NCBI GenBank assembly: GCA_035913415.1
Contig: JAMIIV010000068.1
Coordinates: forward strand, 1-64,000
Reading direction: 5' to 3'
DNA: 64,000 nt
DNA from: UBA5070 sp035913415
Lineage (GTDB): Bacteria; Fibrobacterota; Fibrobacteria; UBA5070
Below the pieces are notes generated by a model. The model was not told the origin of the DNA, ran no database searches, and saw only the letters and a list, made by a program, of their open reading frames with translations. The position numbers and the translations under genes are program-made. Shown here piece after piece: positions 54,148 to 62,088 of this stretch. How positions within the stretch are numbered: the first letter of the stretch is position 1; every line of letters begins with the position of its first letter.

Positions 54148-54176
54148 ATTATAACGCTTCAACATGCCCATGTCCG
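54148..54176 (-). promoter_or_regulatory. Predicted promoter of the detached fliN
   Basis: On the minus strand a perfect TATAAT (complement of 54148-54153) is 17 bp from CGGACA (complement of 54171-54176, 4 of 6 matches). The -35 lies inside the first codons of the divergent pyrB. Expected start is near 54141, giving a leader of about 25 nt. Confidence 0.45.
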
Positions 54177-55126
54177 CAATTGCCCAGCAGGGCCCTCTTT
54201 CCATCCGCCACCTGGCGGGCCTGCGGGAGGTCCCGCGGTCCGACCTCGAGACTCTCCTCGATGTCGCCCAGGGGTTCCGCGACGCACTCGATTCCGGTGT
54301 GCCGGTCGCGAAGTCCCTGGCCGGCCGCTCGGTGGTGAACCTGTTCTTCGAGAACTCCACCCGCACGCGCCTGTCGTTCGAAGCCGCCGAGAAACGTCTG
54401 GGCGCAAGCCCCATGAATTTCACGGCTTCGGGTTCCAGCACCGCCAAGGGCGAGACGCTGCGCGATACCGCGCGCAACATCCAGGCCCTCGGAGCGGACG
54501 TGTTCGTGGTGCGCCACGCCAGCGCCGGGGTGCCCAGCTTCCTGGCCCAGACCACCGACGCCGTGATCATCAACGCCGGCGACGGCGCCTGCGAGCACCC
54601 CACCCAGGGGCTCCTGGACGTGCTCACCTTGCGCCAGCGCTTCGGCTCCTTCGAGGGGCGCGAAGTCGCCATCATCGGCGACATCCGCCATTCCCGGGTG
54701 GCCCGCTCCGACATCTGGGCCCTGACCACCCTGGGAGCCAAGGTCCGGCTCTTCGGACCGGCCACGCTGTTGCCGCGCCATCCGTTGGCCTACGGACCCA
54801 TGGTCGAAGTCGTCGACAGCCTGGAACACGCCTTGGAAGGCGTCGATGCCGTGATGCTCCTGCGCATCCAGCACGAACGCCAGTCGTCCGGGCTGCTGCC
54901 GTCGCTGCGCGAATACCGCCAGACCTTCGGGCTGGACAAATCCCGTCTTTCCTTGTGCCGGCCCGGCGCCCTGGTTCTGCACCCGGGCCCCATCAATCGA
55001 GGTGTCGAGGTCACTTCCGACGTCGCCGACGGGCTCCAGTCCGTGATCCTCGACCAGGTGACCAACGGCGTCGCCGTCCGGATGGCCGCCTTGCACCTGC
55101 TCGCCGGAGTCCACCACCATGCCTGA
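54164..55126 (+). CDS. pyrB: Aspartate carbamoyltransferase catalytic subunit
   Basis: A 320-residue enzyme for the committed step of pyrimidine synthesis. The carbamoyl-phosphate loop FFENSTRTRLSFEAAEKRLGA is intact. SSTAKGETLRDT, GDGACEHPTQGLLDVLTL and LHPGPINRGVE complete the active site. There is no regulatory pyrI nearby. The start is the ATG at 54164 or 54170; no Shine-Dalgarno is visible and the gap to fliN is only 48 bp, so the mRNA may be nearly leaderless. The 3' end overlaps the dihydroorotase-like gene by 8 nt. Confidence 0.95.
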   Translation: MPMSAIAQQGPLSIRHLAGLREVPRSDLETLLDVAQGFRDALDSGVPVAKSLAGRSVVNLFFENSTRTRLSFEAAEKRLGASPMNFTASGSSTAKGETLRDTARNIQALGADVFVVRHASAGVPSFLAQTTDAVIINAGDGACEHPTQGLLDVLTLRQRFGSFEGREVAIIGDIRHSRVARSDIWALTTLGAKVRLFGPATLLPRHPLAYGPMVEVVDSLEHALEGVDAVMLLRIQHERQSSGLLPSLREYRQTFGLDKSRLSLCRPGALVLHPGPINRGVEVTSDVADGLQSVILDQVTNGVAVRMAALHLLAGVHHHA

Positions 55127-56234
55127 CCTCCGCCTCCTGCCCGGTTTCGTCGACCTCGGTGTCGCGTTCGGCGAGCCCGGCGCCGAACAAGCCGAGACCA
55201 TCCAGTCGGGTTTGCGCGCCGCGGTCCGCGGCGGCTTCGCGGCGGTGGTGCTCGAGCCCTTCACCGAACCCGCCATCGACACGGACGCCCAGATCCGCCT
55301 GGCCCTCCAGCGAGCCGAGGGTGCCGAGTGCGCCCTGCTGGTGCTGGGTTCGGCCACCCGCGACCAGGGCGCCCTCACGGAAATGGACCTTTTGGCCGAG
55401 GCCGGTGCCGTGGGTGTGCATCTGGGCGAGCATCTTCCCGATCCGGGCCGGTTGCGTTCGGTCCTGGAATACGCGGTCCAGCGCCACATGCCGGTGTTCG
55501 TGCATCCGGCCGAACCCAGCCTCTGCCGCGGCGCGGTGGTCCACGAGGGGCTGGTCTCCGAGACGTTGGGCCTCAAGGGATGCCCTTCCCTGGTCGAGGA
55601 AGTGGGCTTGGGCATCCTGCTGCCGCTGGTGCGGCTCACCGGAGCGCGTGTGCACCTGTGCCGCCTGTCCACGGCACGCGGCGTCGCGATGGTCCGCCAG
55701 GCCCGCTCCGAAGGACTGCCCGTCACCGCGGATGTCGGATTCCGTCATCTGCTGGCCACCGAGTCCGCCGTCCAGGGCTTCGACGCCAACTGGCGCTTCT
55801 GGCCCCCGCTGCGCGGCGAGTCCGACCGCCAAGCCCTGTGGGAGGGCCTGCGCGACGGCACCATCGACGCCATCGTCTCGCACCACGTCCCGGTCCCCGA
55901 CGAGCTCAAACTCGCCGAATTCGACCGCAGTCCGGTGGGAGCCATCGGACTCGAGACGGTTTTCCCCGCTCTCTGGACCGCCCGCGCCAAAGGGCTCGTC
56001 CCCGAGTTCTCGCTGGAAGACCTCGTGGCCTGGCTCGCCGACGGACCTCGGCGCGTGCTGGGCCTTCCGCCCACCCCTCCCGCCGAGCAGGACGGGACCT
56101 GGTGGAATTTCGAGGCCCGATGGATCCCCTGCGGGACCAACCTCGCGTCGCTTTCCCGCAACTGCCCCGAGATCGGACAGGACCTGTCTCCATCGTTCGC
56201 CGGTCTGCGCCGCGGCGGCTGCGACATTTTCTGA
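55119..56234 (+). CDS. Inactive dihydroorotase homologue (PyrC'/pseudo-DHOase, ATCase partner)
   Basis: A 371-residue protein of the class I dihydroorotase/amidohydrolase fold (LLPGFVDLGVAFGEPGAE ... DGTIDAIVSHHVPVP ... GAIGLETVFPALW). The metal site is lost. The family's H-x-H in PGFVDxHVHxREPG reads G-V-A here, no carboxylated-lysine segment is apparent, and the late TDHAPH motif reads SHHVPV. It should therefore not hydrolyse dihydroorotate. Pseudo-DHOases of this kind next to pyrB form a structural complex with aspartate carbamoyltransferase in other bacteria. The 8-nt overlap with pyrB supports that role. A true pyrC must exist elsewhere. Confidence 0.85.
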   Translation: MPDLRLLPGFVDLGVAFGEPGAEQAETIQSGLRAAVRGGFAAVVLEPFTEPAIDTDAQIRLALQRAEGAECALLVLGSATRDQGALTEMDLLAEAGAVGVHLGEHLPDPGRLRSVLEYAVQRHMPVFVHPAEPSLCRGAVVHEGLVSETLGLKGCPSLVEEVGLGILLPLVRLTGARVHLCRLSTARGVAMVRQARSEGLPVTADVGFRHLLATESAVQGFDANWRFWPPLRGESDRQALWEGLRDGTIDAIVSHHVPVPDELKLAEFDRSPVGAIGLETVFPALWTARAKGLVPEFSLEDLVAWLADGPRRVLGLPPTPPAEQDGTWWNFEARWIPCGTNLASLSRNCPEIGQDLSPSFAGLRRGGCDIF

Positions 56235-56242
56235 CTTTCGGC

Positions 56243-56267
56243 GGTCCGGCGCGCGACGCGCCGGACC
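56243..56267. terminator. Hairpin between convergent pyr and HDOD genes
   Basis: An 11-bp perfect GC-rich stem (GGTCCGGCGCG / CGCGCCGGACC) with a 3-nt loop lies 8 nt after the pseudo-DHOase stop and 8 nt before the HDOD stop. There is no clear T-run, and it probably ends transcription from both sides. Confidence 0.65.
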
Positions 56268-56274
56268 CGTCGGG

Positions 56275-57138
56275 TCAGATCGCGCTGGAGACGAATCCCT
56301 TGGCGCTGGCCAGGCGGGTGGGCAGTTCGCGCACCACTTCGCGCAGCGACTCGTGCGAGTCGAGGCCGCACAGCTTCCAGGCGGCTTCTTCCGGAGGCGT
56401 GACCATCGAGCCCGGATGCGCCGGGGCGTTCATGGCCGTGCACAGGATGTTCGCGCAATGGACCGCCGAGGCCAGTCCGGCGTGGTTGCCGGCCCGCGAG
56501 GGTTCACCGCGCCAGCGGATGGCGGTACGCAGGCTTTCGGGGAACTTCCATTTCTCGGCCAGCAAGGCTCCGGCTTCCTGGTCCTGGAAACCGAGGATGC
56601 GAAGTTCGACCTCGGCCAGCGGGACCTGTTTTTGTTGCACCAGTTGGAGGCAGGCCTGGAAGAGTTTCGGTTCGGAAGTCCACAACAGGACTTTGCCGAT
56701 GTCGTGGAGGAGTCCGCCCACGAAGGCGTCTTCGGGGTCGCAGATGCGGGTGCGTTCGGCGAGGAGCTTGGCGGTGCTGGCCACCGAGGCCGAGTGCACC
56801 CACAGATTGTCCATGCGGAACAGGTCGCTCGAGGTGGTGCCGCGGAAGGCGTCGATGACGCTGGTGGACAGGACCAGGTTCTTGACCGCGTTGAACCCCA
56901 GGATGACGATGCCCTGGCTGATGGACTGGATGCGGCCGGAGAACCCGTAGAAGGGCGAGTTCACCAACTTCAGGACCTTCGAGGCGATGGCCTGGTCCTG
57001 GACGATGACCTGGGCCAGATCTTCCGACGAGGTCTTGGGGTCTTCCATCCGTCGCGACAGCACCGTGAGCACGGAAGGCAGGGTGGGGATGCTCTTGACC
57101 TGCGAAGCGAGGTCGGAGGCGGTGGGAAGCTCAGGCAT
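56275..57138 (-). CDS. HDOD-domain signalling protein
   Basis: A 287-residue protein with an HDOD domain (about 12-215): LPSVLTVLSRRMEDPKTSSEDLAQVIVQDQAIASKVLKLVNSPFYGF, then FVGGLLHDIGKVLLW, which retains an HD pair. HDOD proteins are linked to chemotaxis, c-di-GMP and motility control. No output domain is attached. The ATG overlaps the preceding small gene by 8 nt, so the two are cotranscribed. Confidence 0.88.
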   Translation of the reverse strand: MPELPTASDLASQVKSIPTLPSVLTVLSRRMEDPKTSSEDLAQVIVQDQAIASKVLKLVNSPFYGFSGRIQSISQGIVILGFNAVKNLVLSTSVIDAFRGTTSSDLFRMDNLWVHSASVASTAKLLAERTRICDPEDAFVGGLLHDIGKVLLWTSEPKLFQACLQLVQQKQVPLAEVELRILGFQDQEAGALLAEKWKFPESLRTAIRWRGEPSRAGNHAGLASAVHCANILCTAMNAPAHPGSMVTPPEEAAWKLCGLDSHESLREVVRELPTRLASAKGFVSSAI

Positions 57139-57424
57139 CCAGAGCCTCCAGCAGGACGGCGCGCAACTGCAGCAGGGCCGGGTCGGTGAGGGTGGGGGGG
57201 AGGACTTCGTCGAGCCGAACCTTCTCCGCGGTGATGCGGGCCTCGCGTTCGTCGGGAGTTTCCACGGCGTCCACATCGACGGATTGCACGCCACGGCTGG
57301 CCAGTTGGGCGATGCTCGCGGCCGTCAAGGTGGCTCCCGCCGGGAGCAGGATCTGGCCACGCGGATCGCGGACCGCCACGGAAACGACCAGACCTTCTCG
57401 GAGTTGCGGGATGGAGTGGATCAC
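57131..57424 (-). CDS. Small conserved-type protein coupled to the HDOD gene
   Basis: A 97-residue soluble protein starting at a GTG (57424). The first 50 residues (IPQLREGLVVSVAVRDPRGQILLPAGATLTAASIAQLASRGVQSVDVD) match the short N-terminal module often seen before HD-GYP/HDOD domains (L-x-x-G-M-x-x-x-x-D ... G-x-x-L-L-x-x-G). A charged helical tail follows. It looks like the sensor half of a split HD-type protein. Function is unknown. Confidence 0.65.
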   Translation of the reverse strand: MIHSIPQLREGLVVSVAVRDPRGQILLPAGATLTAASIAQLASRGVQSVDVDAVETPDEREARITAEKVRLDEVLPPTLTDPALLQLRAVLLEALDA

Positions 57425-57624
57425 GAGGGCAGTGTACCACCGTTTCCTCGGTGGCGCCATGGTGCAGGGGCCGGAATCTTGGTCCGGCGGGATCGTGTGT
57501 GCGCATCGCGTCTTCCTTTTCTACATTTCCCCCTCTTAAGCAACGCAACCGGGCCACTGAGGGAGACCGGTTTCTCCGATCCCCCCGAATGGCCCAACCG
57601 AGTCACGGCTGCGAGGAGAACCAC

Positions 57625-59085
57625 GTGCCCATCGAAGAGACCCTCACGTTCGACGACGTCCTCCTGGTGCCGCAGTACAGCGAAGTGCTGCCCGCCTACA
57701 CCTCCACCGAGACGGAGCTGTTTCCGGGATTCAAACTGAACATCCCGGTCCTCAGCGCCCCGATGGACACCGTGACCACTTCCGAACTCGCCATCGCCCT
57801 GGCCTGCCAGGGTGGACTCGGCGTGATCCACAAGAACATGACCGCCGAACAGCAGGCCGCCGAAGTCGTGCGGGTCAAGCGCTGGCAGTCGGGGGTGGTC
57901 GACCACCCCATCACGCTGTCTCCCGACGACTCCGTCGAAAAGGCTTTCGCCTTCATGGCCACCCGCAAGGTCTCGGGATTCCCCGTCACCGACAAGAACG
58001 GCCGTCTGGTGGGCATCCTCACCAATCGCGACCTCCGCCTGTCGCGCAAGCAGGGGGGCAAGGTCAGCGAGCTCATGACGTCCTCGAATCTCGTCACCGC
58101 GGCACCCGGCGTCAGCCTCGAAAAGGCGCGCGAACTCATGCACGGCAACCGCATCGAGAAGCTGCCCCTGGTCGACAAGAAGGGCGTCCTGAAGGGGCTC
58201 ATCACCTTCACCGACATCAACAAACGCGTCGATTTCCCCCAGTCCCTCCTGGACGACAAGGGCCGTCTGCGTGTGGGCGGTGCCGTGGGCGTGGGCCCCG
58301 ATGCCGCCGACCGCGTGGCCGCCTTGGCCGAAGCGGGGGTGGATCTGCTCACCGTCGATACCGCCCATGGCCATTCCAAGGGTGTGGCGGACATGGTCAA
58401 GAGCATCAAGAAGGCCTGGCCCTCCATCGCCGTGGTCGCGGGCAACGTCGTCACTCCCGAGGCCGTGATCGCTTTGGCCAAGGCTGGTGCGGACGTGGTC
58501 AAGGTGGGCATCGGTCCCGGCTCGATCTGCACCACGCGTGTGGTCGCCGGTGTGGGGTATCCGCAGTTGTCGGCCGTCATGAGCTGCGCACCCGCGGCTC
58601 GCAAGGCCGGTGTCGGCTTGATCGCCGACGGTGGCATCAAGTACAGCGGCGACATGTCCAAGGCGTTGGCTGCCGGAGCCACGGCAGTCATGCTCGGATC
58701 GCTGTTTGCCGGAACCGATGAAAGTCCTGGAGAGGTCGTCCTGTTCGAAGGGCGTTCCTACAAGGCCTACCGCGGCATGGGGTCCATGGGCGCCATGCAG
58801 CAGGGCTCCAAGGATCGTTATTTCCAGGCCGACGTCACCGATGCACGCAAGTTCGTGCCCGAGGGCATCGAAGGCCAGGTGCCCTACCGCGGTCCGCTCA
58901 AGGACACGGTCTACCAGTTGGTCGGGGGATTGCGCACCTCCATGCACTACTGCGGGGCGGCCTCCATCGCCGAGCTGCACAAGAAGGCGAAGTTCGTGCG
59001 CATCACCGGAGCGGGTCTGCGCGAAAGCCATCCCCACGACGTGCAAATCACCAAAGAAGCACCCAACTACCAGCCCTCGAACTGA
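57625..59085 (+). CDS. guaB: Inosine-5'-monophosphate dehydrogenase
   Basis: A 486-residue enzyme converting IMP to XMP in GTP synthesis. FDDVLLVPQYSEVLP is at the N-terminus, followed by a pair of CBS domains (about 95-205), the catalytic cysteine loop GIGPGSICTTRVVAGVG, IADGGIKYSGD and the flap YRGMGSMGAM. The start is the GTG at 57625 with GAGGAGAA 6-8 nt upstream. The 200-bp region between it and the small HDOD partner contains no gene. I see a short hairpin GGAGA/TCTCC at 57560-57577 but no convincing promoter. Confidence 0.96.
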   Translation: MPIEETLTFDDVLLVPQYSEVLPAYTSTETELFPGFKLNIPVLSAPMDTVTTSELAIALACQGGLGVIHKNMTAEQQAAEVVRVKRWQSGVVDHPITLSPDDSVEKAFAFMATRKVSGFPVTDKNGRLVGILTNRDLRLSRKQGGKVSELMTSSNLVTAAPGVSLEKARELMHGNRIEKLPLVDKKGVLKGLITFTDINKRVDFPQSLLDDKGRLRVGGAVGVGPDAADRVAALAEAGVDLLTVDTAHGHSKGVADMVKSIKKAWPSIAVVAGNVVTPEAVIALAKAGADVVKVGIGPGSICTTRVVAGVGYPQLSAVMSCAPAARKAGVGLIADGGIKYSGDMSKALAAGATAVMLGSLFAGTDESPGEVVLFEGRSYKAYRGMGSMGAMQQGSKDRYFQADVTDARKFVPEGIEGQVPYRGPLKDTVYQLVGGLRTSMHYCGAASIAELHKKAKFVRITGAGLRESHPHDVQITKEAPNYQPSN

Positions 59086-59101
59086 GGGTAGGTCTACACC
59101 G

Positions 59102-59127
59102 GGCCAGGAGAAGAAGTTTTCCTGGCC
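59102..59127 (+). terminator. Hairpin terminator of guaB
   Basis: An 11-bp stem (GGCCAGGAGAA / TTTTCCTGGCC, one G-U pair) with a GAAG loop begins 17 nt after the guaB stop and is followed by TTGGTTG. The T-content after the stem is modest. Confidence 0.6.
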
Positions 59128-59250
59128 TTGGTTGTGCGGGGCACTTCTGGCCGGGTGACGAGTTTCCTCCAGGATGCCTCTGTTCAAGGGATCCTGGCAG
59201 GGTATCGGGGAACGGGTTTGGAGGCGTCGGGACTCCTGTTTTCCGGAGCT

Positions 59251-59281
59251 TGAAGCACCGGGCCTCCCGGCCTTTGCTTCA
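59251..59281 (+). promoter_or_regulatory. Stable stem-loop upstream of the TIGR02147-like gene
   Basis: In the 328-bp gene-free stretch 59086-59413, outer arms TGAAGCA (59251-59257) and TGCTTCA (59275-59281) enclose an inner CCGGG/CCCGG stem with a 4-nt bulge. A TACAAT hexamer follows at 59287-59292 but lacks a -35 at the right distance. The structure may be a second guaB terminator or an operator/attenuator for the regulator gene. Confidence 0.4.
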
Positions 59282-59413
59282 TAGGGTACAATGAAGGCTC
59301 ATCGTGTCGCCACCTTCCTTCCGTCTTCGGGAGTGCTCGGCGAGGAGCCCTTCCGGGGTGGCGCACGGTCTGAGTGTTCGTCCCGGATCCAGACCGTGCG
59401 CCCAAGGCATCCC

Positions 59414-60244
59414 ATGGAACGTCCCTCCATCTTCACATACTTCGACTTCCGTCGATTCCTGAGGGACTCCCAGCAGCAGCGGCGTTCCGTCCGGCCGGCC
59501 TTCACCCTCGAGTACATCGCGGGCAAGGTGGGGTTGAAGTCCAAGGGGCATGTGAGCCTCATCTTCAAGGGTGCCAAGAACATCCCCGACGAGAAACTTC
59601 CCCTGTTCGCGCAGGCCTTCGACCTGGACGAGCGCGAAACCGATTTCTTCGGGCATCTGGTGCGGTTCGGACAGGCTCGTACGCACCGCGACCGCAAGAA
59701 GCACCTCGACATGATGGTGGGCCTCATGCGGGTCGCCGATCGTCGCCTGGTGCCGCGGCAGTACGCGCTGTGCCAGGAGTGGTGGCATCCGGTCATCCAC
59801 GAGTTGCTGCGCATCGGCAACTTCCAGGACGACTGGGAAGGCCTTGGGCGTCGTCTGCGCCCCACGATCACGGGGGAGCAGGCCCGGGAATCGGTTGCCC
59901 TCCTGGAAGAGATCGGACTGGTCCGCAAGGATGCTCTCGGGTGCTGGAAACCCACCGAAGCCGTGATCACCTTCGGCGAAGGCTGGAGTTCCGTGGCGGT
60001 GCGCCAGTTCCAGATCCACACCTTCGCGATGGCTCGCCAAGCCCTCGAAGACGTTCCGGTCGACGAACGCGACGTCTCGACCTTGACGCTTTCGGTAGGG
60101 GAATCCACCTTCCGGGAGATCCGGTCGCGCCTGGCCCTGGTACGCCAGGAAATCCTGGCGTTGGCGCGTTCGGAGCGTTCACCCGATCGAGTCTGCCAGA
60201 TGAACCTTGCTCTGTTTCCATTGACATCCAAGGATGCCCGCTGA
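59414..60244 (+). CDS. TIGR02147-like putative DNA-binding regulator
   Basis: A 276-residue protein beginning MERPSIFTYFDFRRFLRDS, which fits the N-terminal pattern of the TIGR02147 family that is multicopy in Fibrobacter succinogenes. The N-terminal 90 residues look helix-turn-helix-like (FTLEYIAGKVGLKSKGHVSLIFKGAKNIPDEKLPLFAQAFDLDERETDFF, with Xre-like spacing). The rest is a helical domain with a winged-helix-like ARESVALLEEIGLVRKDALGCWKPT. The ATG at 59414 is preferred to an upstream in-frame ATG at 59291. It shares one base with the lipoprotein gene that follows, so the two are strictly coupled. Confidence 0.8.
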   Translation: MERPSIFTYFDFRRFLRDSQQQRRSVRPAFTLEYIAGKVGLKSKGHVSLIFKGAKNIPDEKLPLFAQAFDLDERETDFFGHLVRFGQARTHRDRKKHLDMMVGLMRVADRRLVPRQYALCQEWWHPVIHELLRIGNFQDDWEGLGRRLRPTITGEQARESVALLEEIGLVRKDALGCWKPTEAVITFGEGWSSVAVRQFQIHTFAMARQALEDVPVDERDVSTLTLSVGESTFREIRSRLALVRQEILALARSERSPDRVCQMNLALFPLTSKDAR

Positions 60245-61398
60245 TGTCGCGGTGGCTGGCCTTCGTGGGCTTGGCCCTGCTGGCCAGCTGCTCGGGTCCG
60301 GATCGTGCGGCCGGCGGCGGTGGCATCGAGATTCCCAATGGCTTGGAAGTGGCTGTCCGCGACAGCGCCGGGCAGCCCGTGGTGGGGGCTCGGGTGCGGG
60401 TGTTGGCGGGCGAAGACTGGCCGTCCCGGCTGGCCGCGGGACGCTCCCTCCAGGTGGACTCCGCCACCACCGGGTCCGACGGCAGGGTGGTGCTCCCCAC
60501 CCGCCAGGAGTCCTTCTGGGTCGAGATCGAGGGGGCCGCGGGCAGCGCTCGCCTCGATTCGCGCTGGGGTGACCGTCAGAACGCCGTTCTCGCCCCGTCC
60601 GCGGGCATTGATGGACGGATTCCGTCCGGCTCCAGCCTTCCCTCCACGGTGCGGCTGGCCGGCACCGACCGCGCCGCCTCGGTCGACCCCTCCGGGCGTT
60701 TCCGATTCTCCGGGGTTCCCCGCGGCAGCTACGCCCTGGTCGCGGAAGGTTCCACCAAGGGCGCGGGCTCCTATGCAGGCCATGCGGTGCTCTCGGCCGC
60801 GGGTCTCGAGCGCTTGGTGGTGCGGATCGACTCCACGGGTGTCCTGCTCGACGACTTCGAAGACGGCGACATCGCCTGGTCTTTGCGCGACCTCTTCGGG
60901 TATTCCTGGTGGTGGTTGCGGGCTTCCGTTCCCCCCGACAGCATGATCCGCATCTATGGCATCACCGAAATCGCCCAGGGGATCCAGGGGGATGGGGGCG
61001 GACGCTGGCTGGGCATCCACATCTCGGACAGCGTTCCGGCGCCGGAGTGGAGCAACTTCGGGCTCGATCTGGGATTGCCCCAAGCGCGCCTTCCCACCTT
61101 GAGCCATTTGACCGCCGTGCGCCTGAAGGTGCGCGGCCAAGGAGTCTGGACCCTCCGGCTGGCCACCCACGCAGCCACCCGTGCCGACACCTGGGTCGGT
61201 GAGCTTGCTGTCGACACCGCCTGGAGCACCATCCGCATCCCCGTTTCCGACTTCGTCCTGGAAGGTTCGGGCAAAAAGGGGTTGGCCACCGCGGATCGCC
61301 TGCGGAACCTGGTTTTCCAGGCCACCGGGGTCGGGCGACTGGACGTCGACGACATCGTGCTCGAAGGCGTGCAACTCCAGGACTGGCTTCTGCCCTGA
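60244..61398 (+). CDS. Surface or periplasmic lipoprotein with Ig-like and CBM11/CIA30-like domains
   Basis: A 384-residue lipoprotein (signal MSRWLAFVGLALLASC). Two carboxypeptidase-regulatory-type beta sandwiches follow (about 35-110, LEVAVRDSAGQPVVGARVRVLAG; about 115-195, DPSGRFRFSGVPRGSYALVAEG). The C-terminal domain (about 200-384, VLLDDFEDGDIAWSL ... VDDIVL) resembles CBM11/CIA30 galactose-binding folds. It probably binds a glycan. Its ATG shares the final A of the regulator's TGA. The function of the pair is unknown. A perfect GACGGATTCCGTC palindrome lies at 60614. Confidence 0.75.
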   Translation: MSRWLAFVGLALLASCSGPDRAAGGGGIEIPNGLEVAVRDSAGQPVVGARVRVLAGEDWPSRLAAGRSLQVDSATTGSDGRVVLPTRQESFWVEIEGAAGSARLDSRWGDRQNAVLAPSAGIDGRIPSGSSLPSTVRLAGTDRAASVDPSGRFRFSGVPRGSYALVAEGSTKGAGSYAGHAVLSAAGLERLVVRIDSTGVLLDDFEDGDIAWSLRDLFGYSWWWLRASVPPDSMIRIYGITEIAQGIQGDGGGRWLGIHISDSVPAPEWSNFGLDLGLPQARLPTLSHLTAVRLKVRGQGVWTLRLATHAATRADTWVGELAVDTAWSTIRIPVSDFVLEGSGKKGLATADRLRNLVFQATGVGRLDVDDIVLEGVQLQDWLLP

Positions 61399-61400
61399 AC

Positions 61401-61435
61401 AAAAACGCCCGCCGCGACCAGGTCGCGACGGGCGT
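61401..61435 (-). terminator. Rho-independent terminator of the cheX-like gene
   Basis: On the minus strand a 15-bp stem (GGTCGCGG-type arm with one G-U pair) is followed by five T residues (complement of 61401-61405). It lies 25 nt past the CheX-like stop. The arrangement and the position of the G-U pair closely mirror the terminator at 18365. Confidence 0.8.
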
Positions 61436-61459
61436 CGAAATCAGCGGAAGGACCGGGAA

Positions 61460-61915
61460 TCAGTTGGTGTGGCGGATCGAGAATCCGAAGGCCAAAGGAA
61501 CGTCTCCGGAGAGGATGGTGCCGGCGATGCCCTTGGTGCGGGGAAGCCACGCGCCACCGCGGCTGAATACCGGCGGCGTCTGCTCGAGGAAACCGAACAC
61601 TTCCACGAACTGCGAATTGGCGGCCATGACCCCGCAGATGATGTTCCCGATTTCTCCCAGGGCGTCGAAGACGAAGTCTTCATCGCCGCCGGGGAAGAGC
61701 GTGGAAGCACCTTCGAGCGTGATGCCCAAGGTCACGGCTCCCTGCCAGTCGGGGCTCGCGAATCCCACCGTGGCACCGAGTTCGGAGGTGTTCCGAATTC
61801 GCTCCACGACGAGCCAGTCGTCCGGGTGGGTGGTTTCGCGCGCCAAAACGTCGCGGACCGCTCCCAGGACACTCTCGCGGACTCCTTCAAGGAGCTGGTT
61901 CATCTGCTCGTCCAT
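61460..61915 (-). CDS. CheX-like CheY-P phosphatase
   Basis: A 151-residue single-domain protein of the CheC/CheX fold. The catalytic E-x-x-N helix is visible in FDALGEIGNIICGVMAANSQFVEVF. The following strand region (AFGFSIRHT) closes the domain. It should dephosphorylate a CheY-type receiver. The ATG at 61915 has an excellent Shine-Dalgarno (AAGGAGG) and its own promoter at 61935-61963. It is monocistronic. The receiver and second CheX at 63.1-64.0 kb are likely related partners. Confidence 0.8.
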   Translation of the reverse strand: MDEQMNQLLEGVRESVLGAVRDVLARETTHPDDWLVVERIRNTSELGATVGFASPDWQGAVTLGITLEGASTLFPGGDEDFVFDALGEIGNIICGVMAANSQFVEVFGFLEQTPPVFSRGGAWLPRTKGIAGTILSGDVPLAFGFSIRHTN

Positions 61916-61934
61916 GCCAGGACCTCCTTGGCGG

Positions 61935-61963
61935 ATCATACCGCCGCGTGCGTGGAAGGTCAA
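61935..61963 (-). promoter_or_regulatory. Predicted sigma70-type promoter of the cheX-like gene
   Basis: On the minus strand TTGACC (complement of 61958-61963) and TATGAT (complement of 61935-61940) are separated by exactly 17 bp: 5/6 matches at -35 and 5/6 at -10. The start would be about 61928, leaving a short leader containing the AAGGAGG site. Confidence 0.7.
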
Positions 61964-62012
61964 GTAGGAGCTTCGATTATTTCCGAGTTTCCTGCCGAGT
62001 TCGAATCTGTGC

Positions 62013-62041
62013 TTGCGCGCGGGCCCCGACAGCGGTAGGAT
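62013..62041 (+). promoter_or_regulatory. Predicted sigma70-type promoter of the GGDEF gene
   Basis: TTGCGC (62013-62018) and TAGGAT (62036-62041) are spaced by 17 bp, with expected start near 62048 and a leader of about 41 nt before the ATG at 62089. It is divergent from the cheX promoter, with the two -35 elements about 50 bp apart. Confidence 0.55.
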
Positions 62042-62088
62042 GGCTCGGATGCCGCGGTGGTTCTCGCGGCGGGGAGGAATCCGCAACC

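Noticed and set aside
54140..54160. Plus-strand TATAAC as a pyrB promoter -10
   Set aside because: It would place the transcription start at the pyrB ATG and no -35 is present. The perfect TATAAT on the minus strand explains the AT-rich patch better.
57431..57459. TGGCGC-N17-TACACT with a 6-bp inverted repeat in the spacer, upstream of the small HDOD partner
   Set aside because: The -35 matches only 3 of 6 positions and the predicted start coincides with the GTG start codon, so it is probably chance.
59287..59292. TACAAT as a -10 element for the TIGR02147-like gene
   Set aside because: No acceptable -35 is found 16-18 bp upstream, since that position falls inside the stem-loop, and there is no extended -10.
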